Positions 10,801 through 23,651 of a stretch of DNA of 64,000 nucleotides are shown piece by piece. Source of the stretch: Hyposmocoma kahamanoa (Eukaryota > Arthropoda > Insecta > Lepidoptera > Cosmopterigidae); the NCBI RefSeq assembly GCF_003589595.1, contig NW_020654810.1, forward strand, positions 19,969,201-20,033,200, written 5' to 3'. Positions within the stretch are counted from its first letter, which is position 1. The number at the start of each line of letters is the position of its first letter. The position numbers were made by a program, and so were the translations under genes. The notes beneath the pieces are model-generated. The model was not told where the DNA came from. It searched no databases and was given only the letters and a program-made list of their open reading frames with translations.

Positions 10801-11494
10801 GCCACTCAGACCAGTCGTCGGTTTCAAAATTAGTCAGTGTTAGAGACGACTTATTTAATTTAAAAATTCCCCATTAATATTAATATAATAATCCCTATGT
10901 TTTATTTTCGCTGTCATGTCAGATTAAGGACCCGGGGGGTCGATATAGACCATTTTGAAACAGCTGTACCTTTACCACGCGTATATTAATTTTACTTACC
11001 TATCACAAAAACAACATTCAATACAAATGTTTTACGTGGACACTCAAGACACTATGAACTCATAGTAGAGGCAATTGAAGCTTTCTTTAGTTTGTACTAT
11101 ATTTAAGGCAATGCACCAAAAATATAATAAAAGGAAGGATCACGTTCATTATTACAGGTATTTATTAAAAAATAGTTAGAAATGTACGCCGAATATTAAG
11201 AATTGAAAGGGCGTTGGCGAGGAAAACAATCACTTGCAATTTTGGCCTTGTGGCTCTAGGTGCTTCCAAAAGTTATTAATGACTTCCTACCACGCATCAA
11301 ACGTTAATTAATTAACTGTATTAAGTAATCGGATAATAAAACACGCTATATAAATATAAACTGATTGTTTTTGTTTTGATACAAAGACATCGCAATGTAT
11401 GTACGAAAAATTTCCATTATATAATTGTAGACATGTTTCTAAACAAGCTATGATTTTGAAATTTAGAATTTTCGGTTTTCATCTTTATTAACCT
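10801..11494. other. No gene recognised
   Basis: AT-rich, with no repeat or coding signal identified. Confidence 0.45.
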
Positions 11495-11745
11495 ATTTAT
11501 GCGTCCCATAGCTGGGTACGGATCTCCACTCAGGCCAGCGTTCAGGTGATTCTGGCCTAATGCGGGTTGGGGACATCATACATTTTCCGAGGGTTGTGAA
11601 TCTTTTTCTACGTGCTGGCTTCATCACGATGTTTTCTTACACCGTAAAACTCATGGTAAGTTTCAAATTACATTTCGCACATAAATTCCGAGAAACCCCG
11701 GACTCACGGACAGTGCTAATACTAGAAGTACCATTAATGTAACTT
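11495..11745 (-). mobile_element. SINE family C, near full length
   Basis: Contains AGCTGGGTACGGATCTCC, AATGCGGGTTGGGGAC, CATCACGATGTTTTCTTACA and ATAAATTCCGAGAAACC in the same order as 38747-38991. The tRNA-like end is eroded after about 11705. The 60-codon plus frame inside is incidental. Confidence 0.8.
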
Positions 11746-11984
11746 CTTTCGGCTTAGCTAAGAGAACTTCATTCAGGATAGTTACAACATTACATAGCTT
11801 ATGTTTTGAAAGGAATCACCCATCTCCACAGATGTTGTATGTACATGGTTAAAAATACATAATTATGTACAAATACTTGTTCAGAGTCGAAGTACGCTTC
11901 TCTGAAATCACGTACTTATCTGTTTTACAGCCGTTCGCACTGTATAACAGTGATGATATACAAACAACAACTATGCAGGAAAAC

Positions 11985-12022
11985 ACTTTAAAATTGAATT
12001 TGAGATTTAAAATTGAATTTGT
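11985..12022. repeat. Short direct duplication
   Basis: TTAAAATTGAATTTG occurs twice in tandem, separated by AGAT. Confidence 0.8.
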
Positions 12023-12143
12023 ACATATGTTTACGTTTTTATTTGTCTTATGAAATCGAATTAGCACGAGTCACTTAGATAATTCAAACAGAAATACTCA
12101 TTGTTAAATGTTTACTCATAGAGCGCATGGCCGTGTGTGTAAC

Positions 12144-12955
12144 CACACACAGCTGATTTTAGCAGTACGTATGTAGCGATTCAGAGGCGATGCAGTAGCT
12201 AAGCGTCTTACCTAACCTTTACACAAACACGCGACATAAGCTTGACTTGTTGTAAATATGAAATAAATAAATAAACGCAGCGATACAATTGCGTTTCTAA
12301 CACGTTCGTCGCGCAGGCTAGAATTTTCAAAAATGTTCCAAAAATCACATTGGTTTATATAACTGTTTTTGGTTTCATATGTATGTCAGTTTTTCCAGAT
12401 ATTTGATTATTTGGCTCTAGTTTGGAATTGTTTTTAGTGACTGGCATTTCAACCCGGCGTGGCTTTTAGGCCGCCGGTCACAATGCCTTTTACCAAAAAC
12501 TGACATACGTCTATGTTTTCAATTTAAAACATATTTCACATTAATCATTTTTGCTTACGTTGTAATTTTTTATTTCAATTAAAGTGATTTTTTTAATCCT
12601 AAAAACCAAGTAACAATAGAAGTTCATTAGGGCCGCGCCGGATGTTATATGGCTAAACACGTGGCGTTTGCCACCTGCGGCATCGCCAAGTTAGATATGT
12701 CGTGTCGGTCATTTTGATCCCCCACTGCCCCAATAGGTAGATGAGCTGCCGGTTATTTTGGCCTACCACGGCGATGAACGTGTTTTTTTTTAACGCACAC
12801 ACTCAGCATTTAATGATTCAACATAAATAAGCGACTGCACCAGTCGCCTGTTTGCGTCGATGCAACCGTCTATAAGTCGCTAGTGTCGCAATGCAATCGC
12901 GCGTTTCACAAACACACGTTTGTATCGCCGCTAAAAGTCACATGTGTAACCGCTC
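12144..12955. mobile_element. Possible long-TIR CpG-rich element (about 0.8 kb)
   Basis: The left end carries CACACAGCTGATTTTAGCAG and GGCGATGCAGTAGC. The right end, read in reverse, carries GTGACTTTTAGCGGCGATAC and GCGATTGCATTGCGACAC. These match the ends of the more compact element at 28705-28955. Between them lie an imperfect inverted repeat around GTATGTCAGTTTTT (12382 and 12497) and GC-rich filler. No transposase is recognised. Confidence 0.45.
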
Positions 12956-13927
12956 TTAAATTCTTATGTATCTCAACTTCAAAGTGTATTGTACGTCTTT
13001 AAAGTGCAAAGACAAAAGCGGATTTCCTTGTATTTTTGTATAAACGAAGAAACTAAAGGATGTGGTTTTACATTACTTGCATTAGCGATGCATTAAAACA
13101 AAAATCCAGTTTGAGAAAACATTGAACAAATTTCAAAAATTTTAAAAGTTTTAACACGTTGTTAAAATAAAAATGAAAATTGTATGCGTAAAAAACATTT
13201 GAGTCCATGTAAGTGGGTTCTCAAAAACAAAATTACATTCCAAGAATGCTTTTCAAACATGTTTAACATTTTTTTTTCTTAATGCCAAGTACTGGTTATT
13301 ATATTTTCAAGATTTGTTTTGATAGGGAAAAGTCGTAAAAGGTCACTGAATCGTAATCTGAAAACATTTACTACAATGGGAAAGCATTTAACTCAAGTTT
13401 ATTGCCTCCGCAAAACAAACATGTCTTATTCAAAACATAGCACGCCAAACAATATGAATTTGCAAACAAGGTACAACGTTGCAAACTTATTAAAACAATT
13501 CAAATCGGCGATCCTGTACCACGTTAAACGGGCATTTGCAGAAAAAAAAATTGTTTTTTCATTTGTCTACGTGATCGTGTAAGTTGGTAGCACCCTGTGA
13601 AAGCAATGAACTCGTAATATTTTTACCTGTGGATATAAAAACGAATATCTCATATGTTCAAAGAAGCTATTGGAAATACGTATGTACATTGGAATCGCAC
13701 CTTTGAAGCTCAAGATTCGGAAAAAGTTCAGTTCAATTTGCTTAAATTTGTTTTCTCGGAAATCAGAGGTAATAAATATATTTTTAGAGTTTAGAGATGT
13801 TTAAAAATAATTCTCTATATTTTTGCACTCACTTTAACTTCTTCGACTTCGCAGAAAAATTTATATTAAACCTTAAATAAATTTCTTTTTTATTTTTAGT
13901 TTGCTATACTAGACTTTTATTTTTTGT
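12956..13927. other. No gene recognised
   Basis: Includes an 87-codon plus frame at 13319-13582 without recognisable motifs. Confidence 0.4.
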
Positions 13928-14231
13928 TAATCGACTTCAAAAAATGAGGTTCTCAATTCGAAATCATATTTTTTGTGCATGTTACGCAATTATTCCGACA
14001 TTTGTGAATCGATTTCGATGACTCTTTTTTTCTTCGAAAGGGGGTACGTCATTAGTGGTCCTATTCAAATTCGAAGTAAATATCTCACTTCTAAGTGTGG
14101 CAAATTGGGGGATGAATCCGGTTTATCGGATTTCATTCACTTTCAACGGAAACGAACGGAAACTCGGCTAACGAGCCGATACCAATAAAACTTGGCAAAT
14201 AGATGTAACGAACCACCACAGCGATGGCGGT
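13928..14231 (+). mobile_element. Family F dispersed repeat
   Basis: Starts TTAATCGACTTCAAAAAATG and contains GTTACGCAATTATTCCGACA, ATTTGTGAATCGATTTCGAT and AAACTTGGCAAATAGATGTA as in the 25.7-kb copy. Confidence 0.75.
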
Positions 14232-15139
14232 TAAGCAATTTTTTGACGTCGATGTTTCTTTTTTTTTAAGTTTCATTTGTATTTCAATTTTTTTTATATT
14301 GAGTTGTTTCCGAACTTTACCGTTGTTTTTGCAGGCTATTTTCATTTATATTTAGTACAGAACATTATAGTTCAATAATGTAATCAGACATGATTACAAT
14401 CACATTTCATTTTAATATAATTATGTACTATTCTAATAAATGCTAGTGAACTAATAAATAATAATAATACATATTTTTTCTATTTTGTTTTATTCACAAG
14501 TAGAAAGTTTACAAAAAGAAACACTAAACAGCGAATAAAAACCATTAAAAGATTTATGTGTCGCTGCCATCACATGGTATCTATCAGGCGTCTAAAAAAA
14601 AGAATTAATATCTAATGTATTAACGAATTAAACTTAAAACTATTAAATTTCATAAATGTACTGATTTTACAATTGTTTTATATAAAAAAATATGTTATAA
14701 AAATAGCTCTCAATTTACGTTACAAAATAAAACACTGAAATAAATAATCTATTCAAAACAAACCTATTATTAAGTAGACTTAGTTACCTTTTATTACATT
14801 TGTAGACGATTTTAAATCAATTCGATGTTTTATACATTTTATATCAAAATATTTATTCACTGAACAGGACAAAATACCCGACTTCAATACCAGGGTCCGG
14901 ACTAAATTAATTATATAAAAGTGGGTCCCCGCGACAGGATGCCCAAAATGTAAGCAGCGTTCCTCTTTAAGCTTACAAAGAGGAAAATCTGTATATGGTT
15001 ATGCTGATGTTTAATAATATTTATTTATTCGATCGGGGAAAAGCAATAACTTTATAACAATTAATAAAAACATGTTGGGCAGGGTAGCTGCTATTAAGTT
15101 TGGTACGATATTACTGAAAGATTGGGCATTGATGAAATT
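14232..15139. other. No gene recognised
   Basis: AT-rich. The segment from about 14880 (GGGTCCCCGCGACAGGATGC) may belong to the LINE remnant that follows. Confidence 0.4.
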
Positions 15140-15290
15140 AGAACTCGATATCCTAGAAATACAAGAAATACAATAGAAATACGGCCCAAACAATACATTT
15201 ATAATTTTACAATAGAACGATATTTGAATTAGCACCCAAATCATTTCATAAATTACCGGATGCTGTAAAAGAAGTAAATTGTAGACAATT
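15140..15290 (+). pseudogene. LINE reverse transcriptase C-terminal fragment
   Basis: In two frames the plus strand reads RTRYPRNTRNTIEIR followed by ELAPKSFHKLPDAVKEVNC. A basic 'NTRN' stretch followed by 'fNkLPdxvk' is typical of the tail of many non-LTR retrotransposon polymerases. The join between the frames near 15231 is a frameshift. Only the last 50 or so codons remain, and family A begins immediately downstream at 15291. Non-functional; clade uncertain (Jockey/CR1-like is a guess). Confidence 0.5.
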
Positions 15291-15825
15291 TAGCAGCAGT
15301 AAAGTTCCTTGTGAAAGAGTTCGTCCAGGGAAGATGTACCATTATGTACTTTGACTAAAATTGACGTATCAAAACATTCTAACAAAAGTTCTAATAAAAT
15401 GACCTTTAACGCTCGTGTATCCAATAACCATCGTTATGTAGATAATCACATCTGCATTTATCGATAAAAGCCTTCGGACAGTAACAGGGTAACTGCTTTT
15501 TATAGAATCATCTGATATGCCATATACTGCCTATGCCATATACCTAGAATCTTATTATAGGAACGTCGAGTTTATATTGGCAGGATAAAAAATAATGGTT
15601 AATGATAAATAATTCCTTTGAAAAAAACTGATTTCATACAAGTTAAAGGCACATGGGACTTGTCAATTTATTTCTCAGGGTGACGGGCGCAGTGGCAGTG
15701 CCCCTCAGATCTTTGCAATTTAAAGCTCTGAGTGGCACTGCAACTACTATGGATAGGTATGTGTATGTAGCTTACCATCAGGCGCACGACTTTGTTCATC
15801 TCGTCGCTTAATATTTCAAAAAAAT
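15291..15825 (+). mobile_element. Family A repeat split by unrelated sequence
   Basis: The 5' part is at 15291-15345 (AGCAGCAGTAAAGTTCC, GAGTTCGTCCAGGGAAG). The 3' part is at 15650-15825 (GCACATGGGACTTGTCAA to ATATTTCAAAAAAATG). The roughly 300 bp between is unrelated to the family, and the family middle is missing, so this is a replacement or deletion rather than a clean insertion. Confidence 0.75.
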
Positions 15826-16785
15826 GTAATTGTAATTGTAAAAAAGAACAAAAATTTGTTCAGACAATAAGATTACTGATGATAAGGTATATATTACCAA
15901 ATTTAAATGTAAAATTTCATGGTGTTCCTTTAAATTAAAATGCTATGTTACTTATAAAGAAATAAAACTTCACATTTGGTCGGTTCAATACCTGGATGGG
16001 GCAAGCAATTTTTTTAGTGTTTGAGCGCAATATTACTTATTTTATAAAATAAAATAACATCTTCATGAAGCCAAATACTATCCACAATATTTAGAGTACT
16101 TTCCCTTCGTGTACCATAAGCCCTGAGACGCTCTGTATGTATGTATCTGATAAATGAACTCGAAAAGAACATTTTTTTATGATTCAAATTCATATTAAAG
16201 TAAAATGAACAAAACAGTAACTACAATGTGTTAACATATCAAGAAACGAATTATGTTATAGAAATTTCAGATATATTTGTCTCCCAACGAATTTTCTTTC
16301 CGAAGCACATGTCGAGAACTTGCTACATACACATTGTTTGAAGGAAAAGAAAGGCGCAAAAATAGCCCCTAATAGAAGTTATATCTCATGTTATACTAAT
16401 AAATTATTGCAAATTCATCTCTTAAATAAGCAAACTGTCCCTAACTAGGCGCAATAACGGAACCGTGACAAATTTAAGTTGCTCCCCCTGTCTTCTATAA
16501 ATGAATCTCGCAGCAGGGTTATTAAAATATTGGTCGGTCAGGCTAAATTTAGCTTCCAAAACAATGTACCGTGTTGGGGAATAATTTATAGCCCCCGTTG
16601 ACAAAGCTTTGTTGGGTGAGGGAACGTTTAAATTTGAAAACAATGAAATCACCGAAGTTTAAGATTAATTTGTATATATGAATAAAATAATTACAATTTT
16701 ACGATATTAGTAATGATTACATAAAAAATATTATTTGTAAGTTGTAATAATGTAAATTACATTTACTATATCAATGCAGTAGTTT
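15826..16785. other. No gene recognised
   Basis: A 76-codon minus frame at 16422-16652 has fairly ordinary composition but no recognisable domain or family resemblance. Confidence 0.4.
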
Positions 16786-17050
16786 TCGTAGCAGTAGAAC
16801 TCCTTGTGAAAGGGTCCGTCCAAGAGAGTACGCATTAGTGCGTTGTGCTTTTAAAGGGTAAGGTTGTTGGTGAAATTACAGGCACATGGGACTTGTCAAC
16901 TTATGTCTCAAGGTGATGGGAGCAGTGGTGGCGCCCCTCAGATCATTGCGATCTAAAGCTCTGAGTGGCATTGCAACTGGTTTGGACAGGCGTGTCGCTT
17001 ATCACTACGCACACGAATTGTTCGTCCTATCATTTGGTATCATAAAAAAA
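16786..17050 (+). mobile_element. Family A repeat
   Basis: Sense copy from GTAGCAGTAGAACTCC to GGTATCATAAAAAAAG, with an internal deletion in the CTGCCACC segment. The 74-codon frame at 16886-17110 is the family's recurring pseudo-frame. Confidence 0.85.
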
Positions 17051-17189
17051 GTGGTATCTACATCTAGAATACCTCACCCACGACAGCCTGGTGATGTTTA
17101 CATGACGTAGGAGATACATACGAATGACGTTAAAGCATTATTCCTCTTACAATAAAATAGTTAATTTTAAATGTGTAAGCAAGTTATTA

Positions 17190-17252
17190 ATACTGCCACC
17201 TAATCTATTTCTGCCGCCAAGTAGTAAAGTGAGCTTTACTGCATTCCGGTCG
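17190..17252 (+). mobile_element. Family A fragment
   Basis: CTGCCACCTAATCTATTTC to TTACTGCATTCCGGTCGG. This is the segment missing from the copy at 16786-17050, now displaced about 140 bp downstream. Confidence 0.75.
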
Positions 17253-18171
17253 GTCATATTGGATGTATAATTTTATTTATTTAAGTGTACTCTTTTGGAG
17301 TACTTACTATTAAAATGATACTCAATATTTACGTGCTATTTAAGTAATATCATCCCAAACGACAAATACCCGGAATAAGAAAAAAAATTCTAAACCGTAT
17401 ACTGTCAACTACAACAATAACATTACGTCTCAACAAGAAGGTTCGAGACGTAACTCTATTCGTACCACGTGAACTACTAAGTATTAACTCCATTCGTAAC
17501 CTTTTTTTCTCCAGAAACGTGTAGTTCCTTCAGAATATATATAGGTATATCCTACACGTTTCTGACGCACGTGGAGGAAGGATTCAGTATCTGGGCACGT
17601 GAAATGAGGTATCTATTTTCTTGTAGCCACGCGTCATACGTAAGGGGAATCTAGTACCGTTGTATGTCTCCGCTCTGTATAAATCAGACAGAGTTTACTC
17701 TTTAAGAATATGACTGTATATGGAAAAAATATTGATTAATAATATTTCACCTTTCACGAAACCTACTTATATTATAATATAAATTCACACAGTCGCTTTA
17801 CGAGGATAATAAAATTGCTTCTTTATTTTTAAAAAGGCTTGGTAATTAGGTTACTCAGGGTTATTTGATTTCACCAGCATACTTAGCAAGAGTTCGAAAT
17901 TCAAAATTAAATCTTTTCCGAGTTGTGGATTTCATCTCGAAACTGGTGTCAAAGGATAACAATTCTTCTGCATCCATAGCAGAACAACCATCTTTTGTAT
18001 ACATTTGAAAGACCTTAGGTGTAGGCAGGATCGTATACTAAGGTGTTTATTTGGGATTGGTCCTTAAATTTTATATTATCCTACCTTTTATGCTACCAAA
18101 TTTTTATCAGCTTTAGTACTGGTGGTTTTAAAATTTACCGCCTTCGAAAATTATGACAAAAAGTATTTTGT
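17253..18171. other. No gene; E-box cluster and hairpin
   Basis: No repeat family identified. It contains the CACGTG cluster 17466-17601 and a 13-bp inverted repeat (CAGAAACGTGTAG at 17512-17524, mirrored at 17552-17564). Confidence 0.45.
17466..17601. promoter_or_regulatory. Three CACGTG E-boxes within 136 bp
   Basis: Sites are at 17466-17471, 17568-17573 and 17596-17601. The inverted repeat CAGAAACGTGTAG / CTACACGTTTCTG lies between the first two. Possible bHLH-bound enhancer; function inferred only. Confidence 0.35.
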
Positions 18172-18308
18172 TCTCAGGGTGGCGGGCACAATGGCAGTGC
18201 CCCTAAGATTTTTGCGAAAAGTCTGAGTAGCATTGCAACAGGCGTTTTTCTTATCACCAGGCGCACAACTTGTTCGTCGCGTCAGTATTACTTGGTGTTA
18301 TAAAAAAA
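18172..18308 (+). mobile_element. Family A 3' fragment
   Basis: CTCAGGGTGGCGGGCACAAT to GGTGTTATAAAAAAATT. Only the A-rich half remains. Confidence 0.8.
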
Positions 18309-18787
18309 TTAGATTTGTTAGAAAGTGCATGCATTTTTTTAACAATAATCGTCTTTGTTCATATGCATCTGCGAATTCGGAAGAAAACAAGGGCTTTCCA
18401 TAATAATTTCCAAGCCATCCACAGGATGGAACAAACAAATCTTATGTATTCTGAGAAGTCAAGAGTGAAATGACAAGATATTGTTTAAAATTACATTCGT
18501 ATAAGCCAAGTGTTCACAATAACGGCTGTAAGCGGCACGTTAAATTAATAAAGTGTCAGTAAGTGTGAATACGAGGATTGTTGTAGAAATAAAAGGTGTT
18601 TCAAAATGAATAAAAGATTTTAAAATCGCGTTGAAATCAGAAAGACTGTTATATATTGTATACCTTCAAAGATGCATATTGTTTGTTCATTATTTTTAAA
18701 AAAATATACAGGGTTTTTTGTAAAATACTAACAACCTCGCATTACTGTATTACAAACATCACAAATAAATATATAAACATTATTACG

Positions 18788-18899
18788 TTTTGCTCTCATC
18801 CCAAAGCACTTGTGTTATGGAAATTGGAAACAACGACGATACCACAACAACCCAGACGTGAGTCTGGATTTTTGAGAGAGAGAAAGAGAGAGAAAGAGA

Positions 18900-18940
<41 letters not shown>

Positions 18941-18990
18941 TCTGTGGGGTAACAAAAAAAGCGCTTCTGTAAATACCCGTCTGATGTGTG
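18788..18990 (-). mobile_element. Family H repeat with embedded GA microsatellite
   Basis: CATCCCAAAGCACTTGTG, GGAAACAACGACGATACC and CCACAACAACCCAGACGTG match 5171-5260. The GA tract is at 18875-18939. Confidence 0.5.
18875..18939. repeat. (GA)n microsatellite
   Basis: Impure GAGAGA/GAAAGAGA units become pure (GA)n from about 18905. The frames over it on both strands are low-complexity artefacts. Confidence 0.95.
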
Positions 18991-20384
18991 ATGCAAAACA
19001 CAGGAACGGGAATGGGGGTCGTCAGAGAGAATTTTTTAACACACACTCATTCATAGTCCGCACTCACAAATATTAGTGTTTTACATATAATTCTGTATAC
19101 CAATCTAGTTTCATCACAATGAAGATATAAAGCCTATTTCAGAAATAAGATTCCTGAAAACTGTACAAAGTCACGGTACATTTCCACCAGAAGTAGTTTT
19201 ACAAAAAGTTATCTACAATATTTCTCTTTTCTCAATTTGTAAATTTACTATCACGTTTATAAAGAGCATGCGTTTGTTTACAAGTTCCGAAGGAAAAAGA
19301 GGTTATGAAATTTCTTATTTAAGACGGATTATCCTTAGGAAATCGGTAGAACTAAACAAAGATCAAACGACGATAGACGAATTCATTCACCCCAGTTTAG
19401 TCTAACTATCGCAATTTAGAACACCCAAACACAGGAAAAGAAACCGAGCATTGTGTTAGGAAATTATTAACTAACTAAATATTACTTTACGTTGATATAA
19501 CCCAACTTTGCTTCCGTAAAAATTTTCGTCATAATTATTGTGTAATTTTATGACCGCATATGGGTATCTTATGTGGTTGTTATGTAAACGATATTTAGAT
19601 AAAGCGTATAGTGTTATTTATGCCTTTTGGGGCATTATATTTTTAGCTAAATTTTGATGTTGAAACCGTGTATATTTATACACTTTGTTCTTAATTGATG
19701 AATACACCATATAATATGACGTTTAAACAACAAATCAAAATTAATCAAAAACAACCACAGAAATTTGTAATGTTTGCTCAGGTGGGAGAATGGTAGCTCC
19801 GGGCTGCCAAACAGTCGATGGTTCTTATTAATTCAAAATCTCTCGAAACAATTTAAATATTCTGATAAAACATCATGATATATTGATATTCAATAAAAGA
19901 AAAATAATTTATAATATAGTAACACAGTTTATAAACTTAGCGATTTATGGTTTGTAACACAATGTTCATTAAATTAACCTTAACCTTTCCATGATACAAT
20001 AATACGGCACTCCATTACAGAAGCACAATCCTCTTAGTAGCGTACATACGTCATCAGGCAGAATGACGTCGCGCCCTCCTACCAAGTTACTTTACACCCT
20101 ATTGTTATCGTGTTATCTTATTGTCTCGCTGCCTGTTGTTATGAAATTCGTATCTACGTATGTACATACATGTGTACACCTTCCTTTTTACTAATAGCAT
20201 ATTTTAAATGTATTGCGAATGCTTGGAAGTGCTTAATATCAGGTGCAATAAGAACTATGATCGAATATAACGACTCTTTGAAAATGTCAACATAGATTCG
20301 GCAAATGGTAAGTCGACGTAGATACAATGGGCAGTCCTAACATATTCGATGACATATATGAACTAATATGTCATTTAAAACGGG
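18991..20384. other. No gene recognised
   Basis: AT-rich, with no repeat family or coding signal identified. Confidence 0.45.
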
Positions 20385-20640
20385 CGGCGCGTGGGGCGCG
20401 TTTTTTTTAATAAAATGTGGAAGCGCAATGCTTCTTGCGAATCTTTGGAATATCCACAACATAGGAGTGGAACGCAATACTACGTCTAGTTCCCCAGTGA
20501 TGGAACGGGGAAGGCGGAATTAAATCGTGTAATTCCATTGCACACTCTCCGTGATATGTCCTGTAAAATACTGATAAGCAGGCACCTTTACGGCGGTGTT
20601 CAATGCTCTGCAGCTTATAAACCTCTAGGCACGGTTGTCA
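20385..20640 (+). mobile_element. Family G repeat
   Basis: Shares TGTGGAAGCGCAATGCTTCT with 28480-28500 and GCACACTCTCCGTGATATG, AAGCAGGCACCTTTACGGC and TGCAGCTTATAAACC with 9520-9600. It links both halves of the family. Confidence 0.6.
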
Positions 20641-21195
20641 ATTGAATCCAAGGTGGCCTGTTTAGCTCATTAAATCCCAATTTCAGTCCCATACGAGTTT
20701 AATTTTATGACTGCTCACTAACTTCAATAATATACAAAAATTCTTCACATATGTTGCTGTTGCTTAATACTATTCATTAAAAAACATGAATAAATGATGT
20801 GAGTGGTCATAAAAATATCTAAAGAAGTGTTCAAACAAATTCTGAAAATGACATGTATGTACGTCACATGAATTGATCATATTAAAATATCGGCAAGAGC
20901 TTTCAGGGAAGGGTGGGCAAATTTTAAGGTCGTAATTATGTTAGGGGTGAGTGTCATCTAATGGCGTGCCAAGTGATCATAAATATATGTGGCTAAATTT
21001 AGAACGTTTAAATTGCGCGCAATTTCTGTACTATTTATAGGTTATGATGTTAGTGTAAATTATACTGAAAGTTTACATGATTAAGGCTCGTCTTTAGGCC
21101 GAAGTTCTGCGTACTTTGTAATTGTTTATCAACGCATTATACGTCACACAACATTGTACATATCTCTCTAAGGAGACAGTTAGGTTATACTCCTT
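20641..21195. other. No gene recognised
   Basis: No repeat family or coding signal identified. Confidence 0.4.
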
Positions 21196-21262
21196 CACCC
21201 TTGACTAATGCGGGTTGGGTACTTCACATGCTTTCCAAGCGTTGTGTAAGTTCTGCGACGAG
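21196..21262 (-). mobile_element. SINE family C fragment
   Basis: CTAATGCGGGTTGGGTACTT followed by GTTGTGTAAGTTCTGCGACG. It is cut abruptly where family A begins at about 21263, so family A inserted into or abuts this older SINE. Confidence 0.7.
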
Positions 21263-21512
21263 GTTTTTTATAATACCAAGTGACGGGACAAACAAGTCGT
21301 GCGCCTGGTGGTAAGCGACACGCCTGCCCATAGCGGTTTTAGTGCCACTCAGAGTTTTAAATCGCTAAAATAAAAGTTAACAAGTCCCATGTGCCTGTAA
21401 TTCCAAATATGAACGCAGTAACAGTCACATTACTACTTGGCGGTAGAAATAGGCAAGGTGGCAGTACTTCCCTGGACGAACGCTTTCACAGGGAGCTCTA
21501 ATGCTACTAAAA
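21263..21512 (-). mobile_element. Family A repeat with internal deletion
   Basis: Antisense, from TTTTTTATAATACCAAGTGA to GAGCTCTAATGCTACTAAA. Part of the GGGCACTGCC segment is deleted. Confidence 0.85.
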
Positions 21513-23651
21513 TCTTTAAAAATACTGTAATACTAAATTTTTTTAGAATCTAAAGATAACGTTTTGATACTGTAATTCATATTTATAAATCGTCTCGTGT
21601 TTGGTGAGAAAATATGTAAGAGACACATTTAAAAAGATCTTTAAGAACGTTGAACGTTGGTACCACATTCGGTCATAGTAAATCTGACCTTGAGCTAGAT
21701 ATACCAGCGAGTGCAATTTGAGTGACTGACACTCTCGAGAATATGGAAGAAAAACCAGCCAGCTGCTGCCAGTGGCCAGAATTCTGCCGGCAGATTTATG
21801 CATGACAGGAAGTGGTAGCAAGTTAGTTAGTAATTTGGGTAGGTAGTTAGGTAACCTTTGAATGTTTGGAATGATGATGGTGTTCATCTTGCCTGGTTCA
21901 TCTTGGGTGAAGTGGTGTCCTCGTCCATTCAAGTCGAGTAGACTGTTATAAGTTATTAGTTTTCTCTTTACATTCGTTGTCGGTTTCCAGGAATTTTTTT
22001 CTTGTCTAAAGCTCTTTGAAATTGTTATTTATTTCCTGTAGTTTACAAACGGTAAACAGTCAGACAGTTCGCTCGATAAAAAGTGGTTTCCGTCGTTCAT
22101 ATAAATTTGTGATACTGAGAAATGAAATATAGGATAGTTCTGGCTTTCCCTGCCCTTAAATTCGGAACACAGGAGCGCTAACTTGCGGCAGAAAAAAATA
22201 AAACCATAATTTGAAATCATCACAGTGGTAGAGTAGATAGAGTGTCAATGGCAGGATGTTCTACGTTTGGTATTCTGCTAAAAGTTTAGAATAGTGGCTA
22301 GCCATCGCGCTACTATTCAATTGACATTGCAATTTTGTGGTATCTGATCTTCACTGGTGAGTCGATGGCACGTCGATCGCGAAGTCTACTAATATTATAT
22401 ATATTTAATTCGAAGACTAAATCGCAGATTAAACGAGACAAAAATTACGATATATATATAATGATTTTCAAGGCAACATCCATCGTTAGTGATTGAGTGA
22501 ATGAATGCCATCACTGACATTCCACTGCCAGTCTATTGTAACTCAACTGAATTTTAGCAGAATAAAAAAAAAATATCATAATTGCAATATAATTTCAGTG
22601 GAGATCCAATGGAATTACAATGATAAGTGGTCTCAAGAATTAGCAGTATTGGGATCCTGTTGTGAAGTCATCAACTCGCATAAGATCAGTGTTAAACTGT
22701 CTAAGAATATAAACAAAAGATGTCGATGAAGTTCAAATTTCGTAGAAAAAGTATACTGTTGAAATTTGGTCTTGTTTATGAACATGCTCATGGCTTAAAA
22801 GAAACAATAGTATATCTATTACCATTGTTATTCTACGAAAAATCCGTGGAAAACATTTAAGTGACGTCAGTGAGGATCGACATTTGTTTTCCAGAGGAGT
22901 TTACGGAGATAGTAAGACTGATAGTTTATTGACCATGCCTATACTTCTATATTCACTTATATCTTTTTATCGCATAGTAATTAAAGGATAAGTGGGTACC
23001 ACGTCGTACAAGGAGGTGAATGAAAAACATCGGAATGAACTAAATGATGTTTACTATAGAGGGAGATTTTATAACGGAAATACAGTAAAGAACGCAAAAA
23101 CAACTTACATTTTAAAGAAATTATTACGTGCAATTACGTACAATTAAATAATTTATAACAGGCAATAGCGTTTTTTGAAACAAGAGCTAAGACATCTTTA
23201 ATGTTAAAATTGGTTTGGTTTTGTAATGTCAATGCATTAATAAAAATATGAATAACCAACACAGAACTAATTCTTTATTTACTACAAATTCATGTGTTAT
23301 ATAACTACGCAACTGATCGATGTATAAAAAGGTCTTAAAAACGAGTATAATTGGTTTAATAGACGAAGAAAACAACAACTTAATCCCATAGGCTACTATT
23401 GTTTATCCGTTTACAAGTCGATTAAGTAAACAAGACCTTCAAGATGTTGTGAGAACGTTGCAAACAATTATCTTCATGTTTACTATTTTGTCAGTGACCT
23501 AAATAGGAAATTTATATGATAATAAGATATGAGTAAAAGATGAGTGTGAAAGAAGAGCGATCAAAGTAAATATTTGCACTACTTTTTTATGGAAATTCCT
23601 CAATTAAACAAGTTTCGCTACAAATATACAAAAATATACCAAGTAAATTTG
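21513..23651. other. No gene recognised
   Basis: The longest frame is 129 codons on the minus strand (21543-21932). Its translation has no domain, signal peptide or family resemblance I can recognise, and I treat it as chance. No repeat family identified in the stretch. Confidence 0.45.

Noticed and set aside
16886..17110. MGLVNLCL... frame recurring near 16.9, 27.3, 40.1 and 55.9 kb
   Set aside because: All lie inside family A copies in the same register; explained by shared ancestry of the repeat.
18656..19046. Frames on both strands over the GA tract
   Set aside because: Produced by the (GA)n microsatellite (RERERE / SLSLSL).
21543..21932. 129-codon minus-strand open frame
   Set aside because: Longest non-transposase frame, but without recognisable domain, codon signal or neighbouring exons; length is within what chance gives in 64 kb.
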